NCBI RefSeq assembly: GCF_958295425.1
Contig: NC_081151.1
Location: 13,500,606 to 13,564,605 of the forward strand
Direction: 5' to 3'
Length of the DNA stretch: 64,000 bases
Source: Solea solea
Lineage: Eukaryota > Chordata > Actinopteri > Pleuronectiformes > Soleidae
The first letter of the stretch is position 1. Each line of letters begins with the position of its first letter. The position numbers and the translations under genes are program-made. This document shows, one piece after another, positions 47,246-59,942 of this stretch. The notes under the pieces were generated by a model. That model did not search any database. It saw only the letters and a program-made list of their open reading frames with translations, and was not told where the DNA came from.

Positions 47246-47430
47246 TTTGGTCGTTTAGTGGTGAGTCGTCTTGTAACTTGAAAGTTGTGGGTTTGAATCC
47301 TGGCTCTGCTAGTCTACATGCTCCATATTGCATACCCATTACGCATAATAAATGCAGTGTATATAGGTGAGAGAATGGGCTTTGAGTAGACTAAAGTGCT
47401 ATATAAATACAGAGCATTTACCATTATTTT
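47246..47430 (+). mobile_element. SINE family B with tRNA head
   Basis: The tRNA-like head is seen here: TCGTTTAGTGGTGAGTCG for box A and GTGGGTTTGAATCCTGGC for box B, then CTGCTAGTCTACATGC and the tail AAAGTGCTATATAAATACAG, GCATTTACCATT. The central GTCCTTGGGCAAG part is deleted. Confidence 0.75.
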
Positions 47431-48000
47431 CATCATTGTATCTACAACCTTTTCTGAGTGGAAGTGTGCGCCGCCTTCAAAACCACTCAGTCTCCCACAC
47501 CAAAGACATCACAGCACAGTTGTTGAGCTATTGCTGTTTTATCAGTTAGTTCAAATGTGCTATTTTGTGTGTACATTATCCTTCATTCACATTTACAAAG
47601 ATATAACAAATAACATGAGGCAGCAGCAGAGCAGCACTTTTTAATTTTTTTAATTAATGGGCTTTAGTGCAGGGGAGTGATAGGTTCAAAGACTTCTGGA
47701 TGATGCTGTCTAATGAGATGCAGTAGCAAATATAAGGTCAAAATCTGTATACTTTAGCAGATTAATATTATGTTATGTGAATCTTTTGTTTAAGTGGCTA
47801 AAATCAGTTTCACCTTGTGTTCTTTCACTGAGGAGTGACAGTGGCTGTTTTATGCTGGTTCCTGGGTCAGGGGTCAGCAGGGGGCGCACACAGCTCAGGC
47901 AGTGCTGGCTAATTGTCGGTATACCTCATACAATCAGACTTAAAAAAATATCACTCAACCTGCTAATGAAAAAGTGAGAGCGATTAAATCTCCACTCTGT
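47431..48000. other. Unique DNA, no gene seen
   Basis: Nothing recognised. Confidence 0.4.
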
Positions 48001-48430
48001 ATTCAGCAGTGACTTAGAAAGGCCTTCTAAACACCTGCTAGGCACTTTGTGTTCTCCTCTTATCTGTCACTGCTGAATGGATGGTGCCGTCCTGGCTTAT
48101 TTCTATGAATATGACAACATATTTTAAGACAATGCCATCTGTCAAAAAAGCAATTGAAGAACTGCCTCTTCAAACAATAAGAGATTCTCTCCTAAATCCT
48201 TTCAACTGCTCCTTTATGGACCCAGCAGCCAAACAAACTCTGATTTTCAGATTTTTAGACATCAGCAAAACCAAGTTAATCACTCGCAATGGAGGTGCTT
48301 TTTCATATGAGGTGCTTCTGCCCGAGACGTTGATGGCACCGAGGATATGATACATGATTCGTCTTGGTGGACGTGATCCTCGCCGCGGCTGTATGATGAC
48401 TAATCTCTTCACACTCGCTGGCTGTGGCTC
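48001..48430. promoter_or_regulatory. Possible conserved non-coding element
   Basis: A long repeat-free, mid-GC block. The plus open frame 48081-48350 and a minus frame overlap across it, which fits selection on DNA rather than on a protein, or simply chance. No splice sites frame it and no domain is recognised. Confidence 0.3.
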
Positions 48431-49149
48431 ATTAGAAATGTGTTAAGCTCACCAGTTTGGTTTACTCCTGTAAAGACAGGGGGAGGGAGGGAGGTTGTGT
48501 TGTTGCTCGGAGGCACGTGGAAAATAGCAGGAGTGACAGATGAGCTGTGGAACATGGATGGAAGTAGACAGGCAGCAAAATGCAAAGGGAGGATCTGTGG
48601 TCCAGCCATTTTTTAATGGAGAACAGAGACGTGATTCTTCAGCCTGACACTTCAAGTGGTTTTTTTAATTCATTTGAGCTGCTCAGACAAGCAGACATGA
48701 ATAGAAACACACGCATGACACTAGAAGAAAGCAGCCTCCATTTTGAGTGAAGGGAAGGTGTGAGGACAGAAACCTTCTCTGTACCGTCTTACAATAAGAC
48801 TTTTATTTAGTTATAAATAAGTCATAAATAAGTATTCACAAGTTATAACACAATTTGCACACACTGACAAACGAGGAAAACAAATCATTTATGTTCATTC
48901 ACACCAAAGTTATATGAAGACTGTCTTACTTTAGTGTTTGAAACAAGTTTTTAATTTGTCAACCCCAAACTTAGTATATGGGGACCCACTTTTTAAAGTA
49001 TCATCACCCATATCAGAATATCAATCTTGACAACAGCAATTTTGTGCCTTACATCTGCTGTCGTTTTGAATTGGTAAACATGAGTGTTGATTAAGTCTGG
49101 AAATTAATTGGAAGTTGTTGTATTTGCTTTTAATATTTTATTTTCCTTT
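48431..49149. other. Unique DNA, no gene seen
   Basis: Nothing recognised. Confidence 0.4.
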
Positions 49150-49203
49150 TATTATGAAGCACTCCTTGTATAAAAGGCGCTACACAAATAAAGAATAAAT
49201 AAA
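49150..49203 (+). mobile_element. L2/CR1-type LINE tail remnant
   Basis: AAAAGGCGCTACACAAATAA followed by AGAATAAATAAAG is the last part of an L2-like 3' UTR. Confidence 0.5.
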
Positions 49204-50931
49204 GAAGTGGGGTTCATGCATGCACTGAACATGAGCGCAGTGGGGGGGACGCCTCCTTTTTGTGACACCTTGCACTTCATTTAAACATCTCGTATGTGAC
49301 GGGAAAGGAGGGAGAGAGAAGGAGAGAGGGAGAGAGAGAGGAAACACTCTATGGGGTGTAGTGATAGTGGAGATATGTGGGTGGGGGTGAGGAGAACAAA
49401 GCTGTGCCCCCAATGTGGCAAAACTTCCTCCTTTGTTTATGGGAAGGTAATTGGGATGCCGAGCCTGCCAGGGCAAACCACCCAAGCTTCCCATTTTCTC
49501 TCTCGTTCTGTCATTCTCTCTGAATGACTGTGGCAGCTTTGACACATCATGGCCGCCGCTGCCGCCGCCGCCTCTCACCCCCTATGGCTTCCTCTCTCTC
49601 CATTTCCTGTTTCCTGTGCAGCTCTCTTCCTCGCATACCCACCACCACCAACACCGGCACATGTGGCCAGGCAGCGGCGGAGGCGTGGCCACCAGAGGGG
49701 AGACAGTTAAAGTGAACAGGAAGACAGGAAAGATGGCAGACTGCCCCTCCCCTCAGAACCCCAATCACCGCCCACCCATACCGGACCTCCTCCTCCTCCT
49801 CTTCCTCGTCATCCTCCTCCTCACCTCAGCTGCACAAACAGTGAAAAGAGAGTTCTTGGTTGTTGTTTCTTTGAGTGTCTGTCTCACAGCTGCATATGTT
49901 TGAAGTCACAGTGAGTGTTAGTGAAAATGAGGTGACACTGAAAATACTTTTTCCTTTGACATTGTTCATAGGTTCAAAAAGTTTCACTTTAACTGCAGAG
50001 AAAACATATCCCGGAGGTTTGTGTAAGGTGTAATTGCTCAAATTGCCTTTTTGAAATTAGTATACATTTTTATTATGCACAAATTATTCATCCATTTATA
50101 ATGCATTTCAAAATGTCTGAATGATTTTTGGTCGATTTGCGACCTATGCTACTGTGGTCGAATTGTTCATTTAAATTGTTTTTGGAATGTAATAACAAAC
50201 AAAAGCCAATACAAATAATGACAAAAAAATGCATTGAATATCTGCATTAAAAAAACAAAAAAACGGTACCGGCAAATATAATAATTGTGATTATTAATCA
50301 GATAATTATTTTTTCAGATGAAGGTTGTAAAAACTGATGAAGAATGAACACGAAGAAAGCACATTTGAACTCAAACACTATTGTTTATTAACATGTTTCA
50401 TTTGACACATACAGTACATTGTAGGTGGGATTAGTGTGCATTCACTTTTACTGATACATTTATTTCTCTATTAATTTACAGATAAACTAAATAGCCCTTA
50501 GATAATCATGTCTTGTATATACTCATATATTTTGTTTGGTCATAGCGTCTTTTTCTTCTTTTTACTACATTTAACTCTAAAATCAAACTAAATTGAATCA
50601 TGTTTAAAGCCTTCATTTTGAAAGCTCTTTCATCCTTGTAACATAATATAGACAACTTCCACAAAAGTGTGTGTGTGTGTTCCGAATAGTGGAAAATTCC
50701 ATACACAGAAATGAAATATAGTATATTTAATTGTATGCAGAATAATGACATATCATGACATATAAATATACGTCCTGTCATCCTGTATGACAATATATTA
50801 TTATTATTGCACATATCATTCCATCAATACATGAGGTTTAAAATATATAGAGTAGATTTTTGTACACCTCATTATTAATGTAACTCCATGTGTAGAAATT
50901 GTGAGATCAGAAGAATTGTTGAATGCAAGAA
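49204..50931. other. Mixed low-complexity and unique DNA
   Basis: GA-rich block 49300-49350, GCC-triplet block 49549-49572, CTC-rich block 49790-49830. The plus open frame 49451-49903 passes through these and is compositionally driven. A short (GT)n is at 50669-50680. No gene is supported. Confidence 0.4.
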
Positions 50932-50984
50932 CACACACACACACACACGCACACGCACACACACCCACACACACACACACACAG
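50932..50984. repeat. (CA)n microsatellite, interrupted
   Basis: CA units with CG and CC interruptions over about 50 bases. Confidence 0.9.
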
Positions 50985-51719
50985 ATAATCTCAACAGCTC
51001 TAAATAATTCATCAAATAAAGTAAATGACTTCTTGATCCACTTATTGTATATGAATATTTTTAGACAATAAAGAAGAGGATGGAGAAACAACAGAGAAAG
51101 AAGGAAAATATAAAACATTATATAATGATTAAAAGCAACACTTGTATAAAATAAAAATACGTTTTAATGAGATTATTATTATTAACGTTGAGAGTAAGAC
51201 ACACGCACATTTTTTTTATGGTGCTCTTCTTCAGTGGTGTCTGCAGCTGATTGATTTAATTAGGCAAACATACATGTGCATAATTAATGTCACATATTAA
51301 TAGCTCTAAATATATCGCAACACACACTGAGCACACAATTATTTTCCAGGCAGTTTAAAAAAAAAAAGAAAGAAAACAATACACACACACAAAATCTCTT
51401 AATATTTGGAAATACACCACGTCACAAAATGAATAATTAATGCAACACTTTAGAGGAAAATACAATATTTACACTGACGCTTTACTGAAGGAATTCACCC
51501 ACTCTGAGATTAAGATGAGGAGTGATCAGAGCAGGATTATGAAGATCACATCAATCACATTTTTCCATTCACTTGTGTCTTTAAAATGTAAAGTTTTCCT
51601 TTTTCAGAGGCATCTTAAGCATTTCACTCTTTATTTCACCTGCTGTTTGCATCAAAAACCTGCACATTCTTCTGCAGCATTTTTACCAAAGACACATGCA
51701 TTCCCCAGCCCCAGCTTAT
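50985..51719. other. Unique AT-rich DNA, no gene seen
   Basis: Nothing recognised. Confidence 0.4.
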
Positions 51720-52123
51720 CCTAACCTTAATCATCCCAATTAAATGATTAACTCAAAACCGTAAACCTAATTCTAACCCTAAGAGCAAGTCTTATCCCCT
51801 CAAAAGCCCTTTAAAGTTGTGAGGACCAGACAAAATATCACTGTCTCAAAATGTCCTCACAAAGACACACACCCACACACACACACACAGAGGTTTGTGC
51901 AGATACCCACTACATGGACTTCCATTCATTTGGACAGCCTGGACAAAGTGTCATCCCTAACTAGAACCATAACCTGTTAATGACTAACCCTAAACTTAAC
52001 CTAAGCACAATTTAAATCTTAGCCCCAAACTTAACCAGTTCCTCAGAAATGAGTTGTGCCTCATTAGGACCATGAGGACTACTGGTCCTGACAAGGTCAG
52101 TGTTTATGCCAGAAAAGGTCCTG

Positions 52124-52130
<7 letters not shown>
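51720..52130 (-). repeat. Dispersed repeat G, uninterrupted copy
   Basis: On the minus strand it runs TTTTCTGGCATAAACACTG, GACCAGTAGTCCTCATGG, CATTTCTGAGGAACTGG, GGTTAAGTTTGGGGC, CAGGCTGTCCAAATGAATGG, then GTGAGGACATTTTGAGAC and AGGGTTAGAATTAGG. It shows the site occupied by the 2.94-kb insertion at 19905-22846 in the other copy. Confidence 0.7.

Positions 52131-52163
<33 letters not shown>
52131..52163. repeat. (CA)n microsatellite
   Basis: About 16 CA units at the edge of repeat G. Confidence 0.9.
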
Positions 52164-52165
<2 letters not shown>

Positions 52166-52649
52166 TGGCTGCCGACATCAGGGGTAACTCACCATGTACC
52201 TCAGAACAAACCTGCGACGTGAGGTCTCGCAATTCTCCGCGCAGTCTTTTCCTCACTTCCTCATCTTCCTCCTCCCTGTCTCACTTGGTTCTGTCTTTAA
52301 TGTGCCACGGCATCTCCCTAATTGATGGAATCTTCCAGAATCACCAGGGTGCTACAGTATAGACATGCATGCTGCATTGGCAATGAAAAAAAAAAAAAGA
52401 AAAGTTTCAAACAACACCTATCGTTGTTTGAGGCAAAAAAAAAAGAAAAAGATGGAGAATCAGGAACGCTGTCTGACACAGACAGCTCCATGTATTTTTT
52501 TTTTCAAAGTAAAACATAAATAAGAGAACATGCACTTAGAAACTTAACCTCCTTTCCTGACCCCCCCACCCCCCCCATCCATCCATCCCCGCCAAAAAAA
52601 ATCAGAGAGAATTCAGCTGGAGCAGTTTTTTTTTTCTTTCTTTCTGTTT

Positions 52650-52780
52650 TTCGGGGTGAGGATAAGCACCGTGGTTAAGGTTTTGCTGATTTTCATGTAA
52701 TGACTGGCAGCCGTAACACCTGGCACTGTGAAATCCAGAAATTAGCACACTCCGGGGAAACAAATTGCTTTGTTGATGCA
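52650..52780. promoter_or_regulatory. Possible conserved non-coding element
   Basis: Complex repeat-free sequence (TTTTCATGTAATGACTGGCAG, CAGAAATTAGCACACTCCGG, AACAAATTGCTTTGTTGATG) between low-complexity tracts. Confidence 0.25.
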
Positions 52781-55014
52781 GAGCGATACAGAGAGGGAAA
52801 GAAAAGAAAAGAAAAGGAAGAAAAAAAACAAACATCAGTTCGATGCCGGCTTATCCAAGCACTTTATTTTTGATTTTTCACAACTTTTTTTCCTGTTGAA
52901 CTGAAATGACACACACTTGAGTTGCACAATAACATTGTGATACTAGCCGACTCACTGCTGTCTCCTCTTTGTTCTACAACCTACTAGTTTGTGGACACGT
53001 AAAAAAAAAAGTGTTTATGACTTACAGGGAAAGCAGTAATTATAATTAGACCCTATTCAATTCCAACCCTGCTGCCCTGCTTAGTCTCCTCAATCCTTTT
53101 TTATTCTAGTGTTAATCTGATGTACTCATCCTGTGAGTACATGTGTGTCATTTCACCCAAGAATTTAACTCTTTGTTCAAATATGGCGGAGTGACGGGAA
53201 CACAAGCTCCCCTGAAAGTCTAATTTGAGATATTGAGGGGAAGCTCAGTCAGAAACATTGTCCATTTTTCTGTCACAGGTTACAAACTTAGATTTTCCGT
53301 ACAATGAGGCAGTTGAATCAATATGTGATTATTCGCTCATTACATACCAATTTCCAAGCATCTGTCAATGTCTCAACTAATGAACCTAATTTCTGTCACT
53401 GACATTTTAATGTTAAGTTCTCGTTCTTTGTCGTGTGTAAGCCGCACTGACGGACTCACAGGTGCCTGCTTGTTTGTCGTGGTTGTAAGACAGTATGAAA
53501 ATGACAGGGGTGACGTGTTATGTGAGAGAGAGAGCGACACACACACACACCTTTTTTTCTTCGTAGTACTCTGTAAATAACCCAGCACAGCTGTACTCCT
53601 TTGTTTCTAATGAGAACACAGTGCTGTAAACTGGTGACTGTGCCCATGTAAAAATGCTTTTGTGTTTGCATATGGATGTTCCTGTACATGCAAAATCGTC
53701 ATAGATCTATTTCTAGATGATGGATTTAATTTAAAGAAGAACATGTTTTTCTTATCTTCTCTGTCTTGTGTCTGTTTTCTGTCTTTTTAGAATCACAGGA
53801 TGCACATTAGGATTTTCACTGTATGTCAGATATTCTGAAATCTACCTGGAGACACTGAATTTTACAAATACTCGGCTCATCATGTAATATTATTATTCAC
53901 ACATGCCAATAAATTGAATTGTGTTTCTCAAATAATTACTTGCTGTTTTTCCTTCTTAGTTATTTATTCTTTACTTCTTTTGCCTTTATACACTTCAAGA
54001 CATATTAGCTCATTTAACACTTTTATTCTTCATATTTTCTTTTCTTTTCTGCTTTTTTTTTTTACTTTTTTTAATCTTTTTTTTTTGAATTTGTGACTTC
54101 TTTCAATCCTGTGTCTGAGTCACTGTACAGGACCTTGGATCTATACCTTTTGTGTGAAAAGCACTTTATAAATGAAACTGCCCTGCCTTTGCTCTGCATT
54201 TCTTTTGTGTATTTTTATAGTGTAAATTTACTCAGTTTCAGAACACTTCAAATATATATTTTGGTATTTAAAGATGATGGTAAAATACTGAGCTACACCT
54301 AGTAAGCCATGTGCCATCTGAATGATTTAACTGGAACATCCAAAACAATTCAAATAAAACCACAGTTCCTTTAGATTTTGTAATCAAAAAAAAAAAAAAA
54401 CATGAGCTGACACACAGTGTTTCGTATTAATAGGGTTAGTGATGGAACCACCTCATGTTCTTGCACATTATCACTAACAATAATACAGTGATACAGTATT
54501 CCACACGCAAATAAAAATATAAGAAACACTAGATTTCCATATGTAAAACATATGTGCAAATGAGAAAAAGACTTACATATTTGTTTAATATGTTTACATA
54601 TATGCATACACATGTACACACAATTTCTACAATGGGTTTTTCATATATGGTTTAAACTTACAAACATAGGTGACACAGAATATGGCAGTGCCACTATATT
54701 GACACTATATGGACATACAGTATATCATGTCCTATATTACATCTGCATATGGGATTACTCGTGCAGTGCTTTTTTTTTCTAATTAAAAGTACTAGTGCAG
54801 TGCCTGTGCAAAATCTGTTTTTGTGTGTGTTTTTAGTAATTGTTGGATTACTGGATACTTGAACTACATGGTTGCATAACAATTTATAATGGTGATATTA
54901 GGTGACATGTATTTGGGTTTAGATTAGATTAGAAGTGTCAGTTTATTGCACATCATGTTTTACATGGTTTTGAATAGCCACTGCATACCTGTGTTTGTTG
55001 GTGTGTTCTTGCAA
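52781..55014. other. Mostly unique AT-rich DNA, no gene seen
   Basis: Poly-A and poly-T tracts near 52800-52830, 54051-54085 and 54388-54401. A tail-like GTGTGAAAAGCACTTTATAA near 54151-54170 could be a LINE remnant. 53030-53360 is complex and may be regulatory. No exon is supported. Confidence 0.35.
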
Positions 55015-55079
55015 AATCCGCTGACTCATTGTAATGAAAGCAAACCACATTTAGCACAATCCGCTGACTCATTGTAATG
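55015..55079 (+). repeat. Two 22-base direct repeats
   Basis: AATCCGCTGACTCATTGTAA followed by TG occurs identically at 55015-55036 and 55058-55079, a 43-base period with a partly similar spacer. Confidence 0.85.
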
Positions 55080-56995
55080 CAGCCACACCGCATTCAGGGA
55101 ATCTTTATTGTTGAGGTCAGACTCGCTTCACTTTTTAACTGCGGATTGAATTCTGCCAAAAGGCCCGCTTACCCTCTCAGGTAGCCCCACTGCTGTGTGA
55201 GTGAGAGGGGGAGTGGCTACAGTAGAGCGGCGAAAGCCAATGTGTGCTACTTTTACCAATATATTTAACGATATCGTTTGCATTACTTATCCAAACAACG
55301 TCAAACTTGCCGTTGTTTGAAATCAATCGGACCATCAGTTCGAGAGATATGCAAATAACTGAGACGCAATTTATAGATAGATGCAGCAACATTATTCTTC
55401 CACAACAGTTTCTTTTCTTTTTTAATTGAAAATTATGTGTCTGCAAATCATAACCCCCTAATTCCAAAAATATTCCAGACAGAGCTTTGAAACACAAAGA
55501 GTGTGTATATGAAATGTCTGCTGGATGCAAAAGTTAGATTAAAAAAAGTTAAATCTCCCTGTGTCTTTGTCCCTTTTCTCAGTGATGTCTTATGTGGGGA
55601 GCCAAGCTGCCTCCTCTCCTCCCAAAAGTCCTTTCCCTTCCAAACCGAGCAGCAACGGAGGCACATTTTAGCAGAGGATAAAGATCTCTCCCTCCACTGA
55701 GGCGTCTTCTTATCCTGTCAATCAGCACCTCGCCTCCCACCCGGCTCTGTGCGGGGCTGAGCAGCTTGGCAGAGATGCAGGGTGATGATGAGTCCTCGTT
55801 GCAGCCTAGCAGGGTTTCCTCCTCATCAAGCTCAGAACAAAGAGGAGAGTGTGGGGGGGGGGGCCCGGTCCGCTCAGCTGCTCTGAAATACAGTCTGCAA
55901 CATGCCCGAGCCAACTGCTGCTTTTAGATGCAGACGTGAAAATAGAAGTGTGGATGCTGGGACTGGTAGATCAGAGGGGGGTGAAGTCAGGATGTGGGAC
56001 AGGAAGGAGTTGAGTGGGTGTTTTTGATGCTTGGGTGAAGCAGTTTAACAAGAGTTTTACAGTGCAAAGGCTGTTTTCAACACTCGGATGCAACCCTGCA
56101 GCATTACAAGCATTTAAGGTACTCAGGGAGAGTCAGTTCTGTGAATGTGTCTGGTGTGTTGATGCAAACACAAATATTTTGACAATCCTTAAAAGTAGGT
56201 CAACAAATATAACATTAAAAAAATGAACACAGCAGTCGTTGAGCAGAGGAGCACTGACTTTCACTTTGTAGAAATAACACAAAAATAACATTTGTACAAC
56301 AAATTCTATAGAGAAAAATCTGTGTTTTTAGCTTGTGAGTCCACTGCTGCCTCGTGTGGTCAGTTTGTGTCACTAATGAAGGATTTCAAACACCAAACCC
56401 ACAAGCCAGTGAAACCCCATCCGGCAGTCATGCTTTCAGGGAGGGAGAGTATCCGAATCTCAACCAAGTTCTTAGTATGGTGTGGTACTACATCATACAA
56501 GCATATAAAAGCTCTAAACTATCCCTTTAACCTGTCTCTCTGTAGGCCATTATATAAAGAAGTGATTCATGAATGAATAGAACACATTTTAGCAGAACAT
56601 TGCATACAGACATATTGTTACAGCAGGTTGCTGCGTTTTTTACAATAACAAACAAAAATCACTTCACACTTATCAGAGACCATATGTTGATTTATTTGTA
56701 GTCTCCCCCACAATATCAACAGTGATCAACATACAATTCATTTTATTAAAATGGTTAAGATTGAAGTTGTTTCGTGCTATAGACACACATCTGAACTATT
56801 TGTTTGGCTGTCATGTGTAATGCATTTAATATTTAGTTTTAGTTTTAGTTTTAGGATAAGGTATTTAGTATACCTTATCTTTATATGAAATGCATGGGTC
56901 CACTGCAGCACAAACACACAATGCAGACTGGGAGATAAACCATACATGTAGTCCAAAAAATGTTTGTTTCAGTTAAGCAATTGTGTATTATTTAA

Positions 56996-56996
<1 letters not shown>
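55080..56996. other. Unique DNA, no gene called
   Basis: An open minus frame at 55579-55914 (with LDEEETLLGCNEDSSSPCIS and VLIDRIRRRLSGGR) sits in GC-richer DNA. It has no clear splice frame or recognised homologue, so it is left uncalled. A (TTTAG)n patch is at 56832-56853. Confidence 0.35.
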
Positions 56997-57039
<43 letters not shown>

Positions 57040-57045
57040 ATAATA
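56997..57045. repeat. (ATT)n microsatellite
   Basis: About 15 tandem ATT units. Confidence 0.95.
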
Positions 57046-57211
57046 TATCAAGCCGTTATATATGGAAGAAGAAAGAAAAACAGCAAAACATATTGGCCAT
57101 TGGTTGCTCTGATTTTTAAAGATTGACATCAGTCACACGCTAGTGTATATTGATAAGGAGACTCTCTCTTCCCAACTCCCTGTCTGCTGGCAGTCTGGCT
57201 GTGAGTGGGTT

Positions 57212-57323
57212 GAGGAAGTCCACTGCAGCTGGGATGTTCAGGCCTTTAATTCGGATTCAGCTCCCAGGATCCACCTAGACTCACTCACTCATGTTATTCC
57301 CTCAAACATGCACACCTGCAACC
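57212..57323 (+). repeat. Dispersed repeat D, copy 2
   Basis: Matches 5202-5332 inverted: GAGGAAGTCCACTGCAGCTG, GTTCAGGCC, CAGCTCCCAGGATCCACCTA, AAACATGCACACCTGCAAC. Confidence 0.6.
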
Positions 57324-57341
57324 CATCTCCCTCTCACATGC

Positions 57342-57362
57342 ACACACACACACACACACAGG
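57342..57362. repeat. (CA)n microsatellite
   Basis: About 10 CA units. Confidence 0.85.
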
Positions 57363-57835
57363 GACAAAGCAGTCATGACCCTGGGGTCGTAACACTAGTT
57401 CACTCAGAATCAGCTGTTTCTCACAGATCATCCGGTGCAATTTTCTTCTCAGACATTCCTGCAGCAGAATGGCACATTAAAACCAGCGGGAGCTCAGCTT
57501 CAATGAATCTCCATGAGACAGCACAGAATAGGTTTTTTCACTGTGGTGAGAGAGAGACGCTGATTGGATACATGCTGCAAAATCATCACTTAAAGGGAAG
57601 CTCAGAGTCTCTGGGAGTCCATAGAGCAGTGGGCGGGTCGTGGGCACTAGGCTGATACAAGATGATTGGGGGAACTGTCTGAAAGGCAGAACCACTTTTT
57701 GATTGACAGCATTGTAGAAATATGTTAACAGCACATTGTGTGTTATTCCTTCAGCGATATAGTGCATATTTAATTGTTTTTAAATCCTTAAATGTTCTCA
57801 CCTCGCCTTACCTCGCTGAGCTGCTTCGCCATTAT
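57363..57835. other. Unique DNA, no gene seen
   Basis: Nothing recognised. Confidence 0.4.
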
Positions 57836-57985
57836 GCTGCGTTCACACCGGACGTAACGCAAATTAGACGTGCGACGAGTTTACAAACAAAGTCAATGCA
57901 CAATAGTGATTTATGCATGGGCCAGGCTGACCGGCGTGATAGTTGAAATTGTTCAACTTTGGTGATCGTGAAGGCCAATCACGAG
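57836..57985 (+). mobile_element. Harbinger/PIF-like MITE fragment
   Basis: Starts GCTGCGTTCACACCGGACG and continues GACGAGTTTACAAACAAAG, TCAATGCACAATAGTGATTT and CCAATCACGAGAGG, the style of the very common GCGTTCACACC-type ends of fish Harbinger-like elements. The right end is not seen. An L2 3' fragment follows from about 58100. Confidence 0.5.
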
Positions 57986-58099
57986 AGGCCAAGTATGAGC
58001 GACTCATGGACTAATGGAGAGGGGAACGTACCATTTTTGTGTGTGGGCACTCAGAGCTCTACGACACACTCTATCTCTTGTGGAAACGTCTGCAGAGAA

Positions 58100-58462
58100 G
58101 AAACATAACAGCATAACACACCTAACACACAGGTGCCACAATCTGAATGGAAGCTCAGAGGGGACAGAGCTTTTTAGTGTTAGACAGGCCCCTTCACTGT
58201 CCATTTTAAATGTATGTTAAAACCAACTTTTATTCTTTGGCTTTTGACTCGGTATGAGACGTTGATTTTACCTGTTTTTATTGTATGACTATTGTTTTTA
58301 CCTGGGTTGTTTTCATGTTTTTCTAGAGTTATTATTGTGTTTTATTGTTTGATTTTATGTCTAATTTGTCTATATTTTATTTATCCCTCATGTACAGCAC
58401 TTTGTTTCAGCTGTTGTTTTTTTTAAAGTGTTTCTAAATAAAGCTGGAATGGATTGGATTTC
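58100..58462 (+). mobile_element. L2-type LINE 3' end
   Basis: The first part encodes the last residues of an L2-like ORF (reads RQAPSLSILNVC then stop). Next comes a T-rich 3' UTR with CATGTACAGCACTTTGTTTC, then AAAGTGTTTCTAAATAAAG and a GGATT-type tail. The tail unit differs from those of the 8975 (TTCAA) and 12608 (TGTAA) copies, so it is a different L2 subfamily. Confidence 0.7.
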
Positions 58463-59099
58463 CGTTTGTAAAAGAGAAAATAGACTTAACTCATACACAC
58501 AGCCTTGTTTAGTGCAGTTAAATCAAAATCTGGTGTGTTTACATTATTTACTGTAGTAACAGTGGAGCAGTTCATAACTGGTGTGAACTCTACACTCATC
58601 TTTAACTGGAAGTGTAGTATTTATGGTAACAACCTCAGTTTTATTAACTTCTGCATGTGAGGAGAAGGGAGAATCAGACGGAAATGAGCTTACCTAACTC
58701 AATGGTATTTCTGATCACATGACTTTTGTTTAAAATGTATAGTGTGTTTGAGATTTGCCTTTGTGAACCTGAACTCAATCGGCTGATGACTTATGTAATG
58801 TAGCAAATTACCATCAGAATGTGGACCAACAAAAGGGCACAAACCTAAAACCAAACATGTACCACATATCTGTAATCCAGAGTGATCTTCAAACAGCATC
58901 CCCATTCTTAGTGGCTGGTCTGTCCTGTTTTTATTATTTATTTATTTTTGATGTCACTACATTCCAGAAACAAAGTTGATGAAGAAAAAAACAACACCAT
59001 AGAGCTCATAGGTTACTATGCTGTATCTTATACGTCCCTTCGTACGTTTAATCTCTCACTTAATCCGGAGTGAGAGATAAGAGACTTAATTTCAGTACT
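58463..59099. other. Unique DNA, no gene seen
   Basis: Nothing recognised. Confidence 0.4.
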
Positions 59100-59205
59100 G
59101 TCCCAGGGTGTGACCCCGCCTATCGCCCTATGTCAGCTGAGATTGGCACAGCAACCCCCGCGACCCTCTGGTGGAGTATAAAGCGGTAGATAAAGGATGG
59201 ATGGA
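59100..59205 (+). mobile_element. SINE family A 3' end
   Basis: CCCAGGGTGTGACCCCGCC, ATGTCAGCTGAGATTGGC, GCGACCCTCTGGTGGAG, AAAGCGGTAGATAAAGGATGG. Only the last third is present. Confidence 0.75.
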
Positions 59206-59909
59206 AGACACTGAAGAAGAAATGAGTGTCCTCTTGTTTACCAAATGATGCTGACTGGATCCCAAGCCAATAAAAACCCATGTGCACTGCAGAGACATTT
59301 GATCTGGAAGTGAATGCCTTTAAACACGTTCCCTGGGTCTGAACTATTTTCATTTATTTTTTTTACCAGTGTGAATGAGGTATTAATGTAAGTAGAAAGT
59401 GAGCGTTGAGGGGCGGGAGGGGCAAGGCTCTCATCTGCAAGGTGCCATAAAAAGCCAACACACACACACACACACACAACATTCAAGTCCATCGCCATCT
59501 CACATACTCTCCGTCCTGCTGCTAATGCAGGAGGGCATCGCTGAACGGGCCGGTCCAACTTTGGACATCACATCTAACAGTCAAGAGGAATTCAAACATA
59601 TGAATTCACACACACACGCACACACACACACACACACACCTCCCTCTCCCCTCCAGCAGTCTAACTGCTGCCACGCCTTGTCCCAGGCCCGTCTGTCTTT
59701 GCCCTGGGCTTGGGGGTTACCTCTTCCTCCTCTTCTTCCTCCCTATCTCTCTCTCTCTCTGTCTCTCTCTCTTCAGGGCAGCATGTCACATCTGTTTACA
59801 TCTGTCTGTTTAGGACTAGAGGAGAGAGAGATCAAGTGTGTGTGCCAAACAGACAACTATGCTAATACACACGCAAATGAAAAGTCTGAACAGAATAGAG
59901 TTGAGGCTC

Positions 59910-59942
<33 letters not shown>

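Noticed and set aside
49451..49903. 150-codon plus-strand open frame
   Set aside because: It runs through GCC-triplet and CTC-rich tracts; the Pro/Leu/Ser-rich product is compositional and lacks a recognised domain.
57143..57655. 170-codon plus-strand open frame
   Set aside because: It crosses repeat D and a CA tract; similarity to 5189-5497 is due to the repeat, not to a gene.
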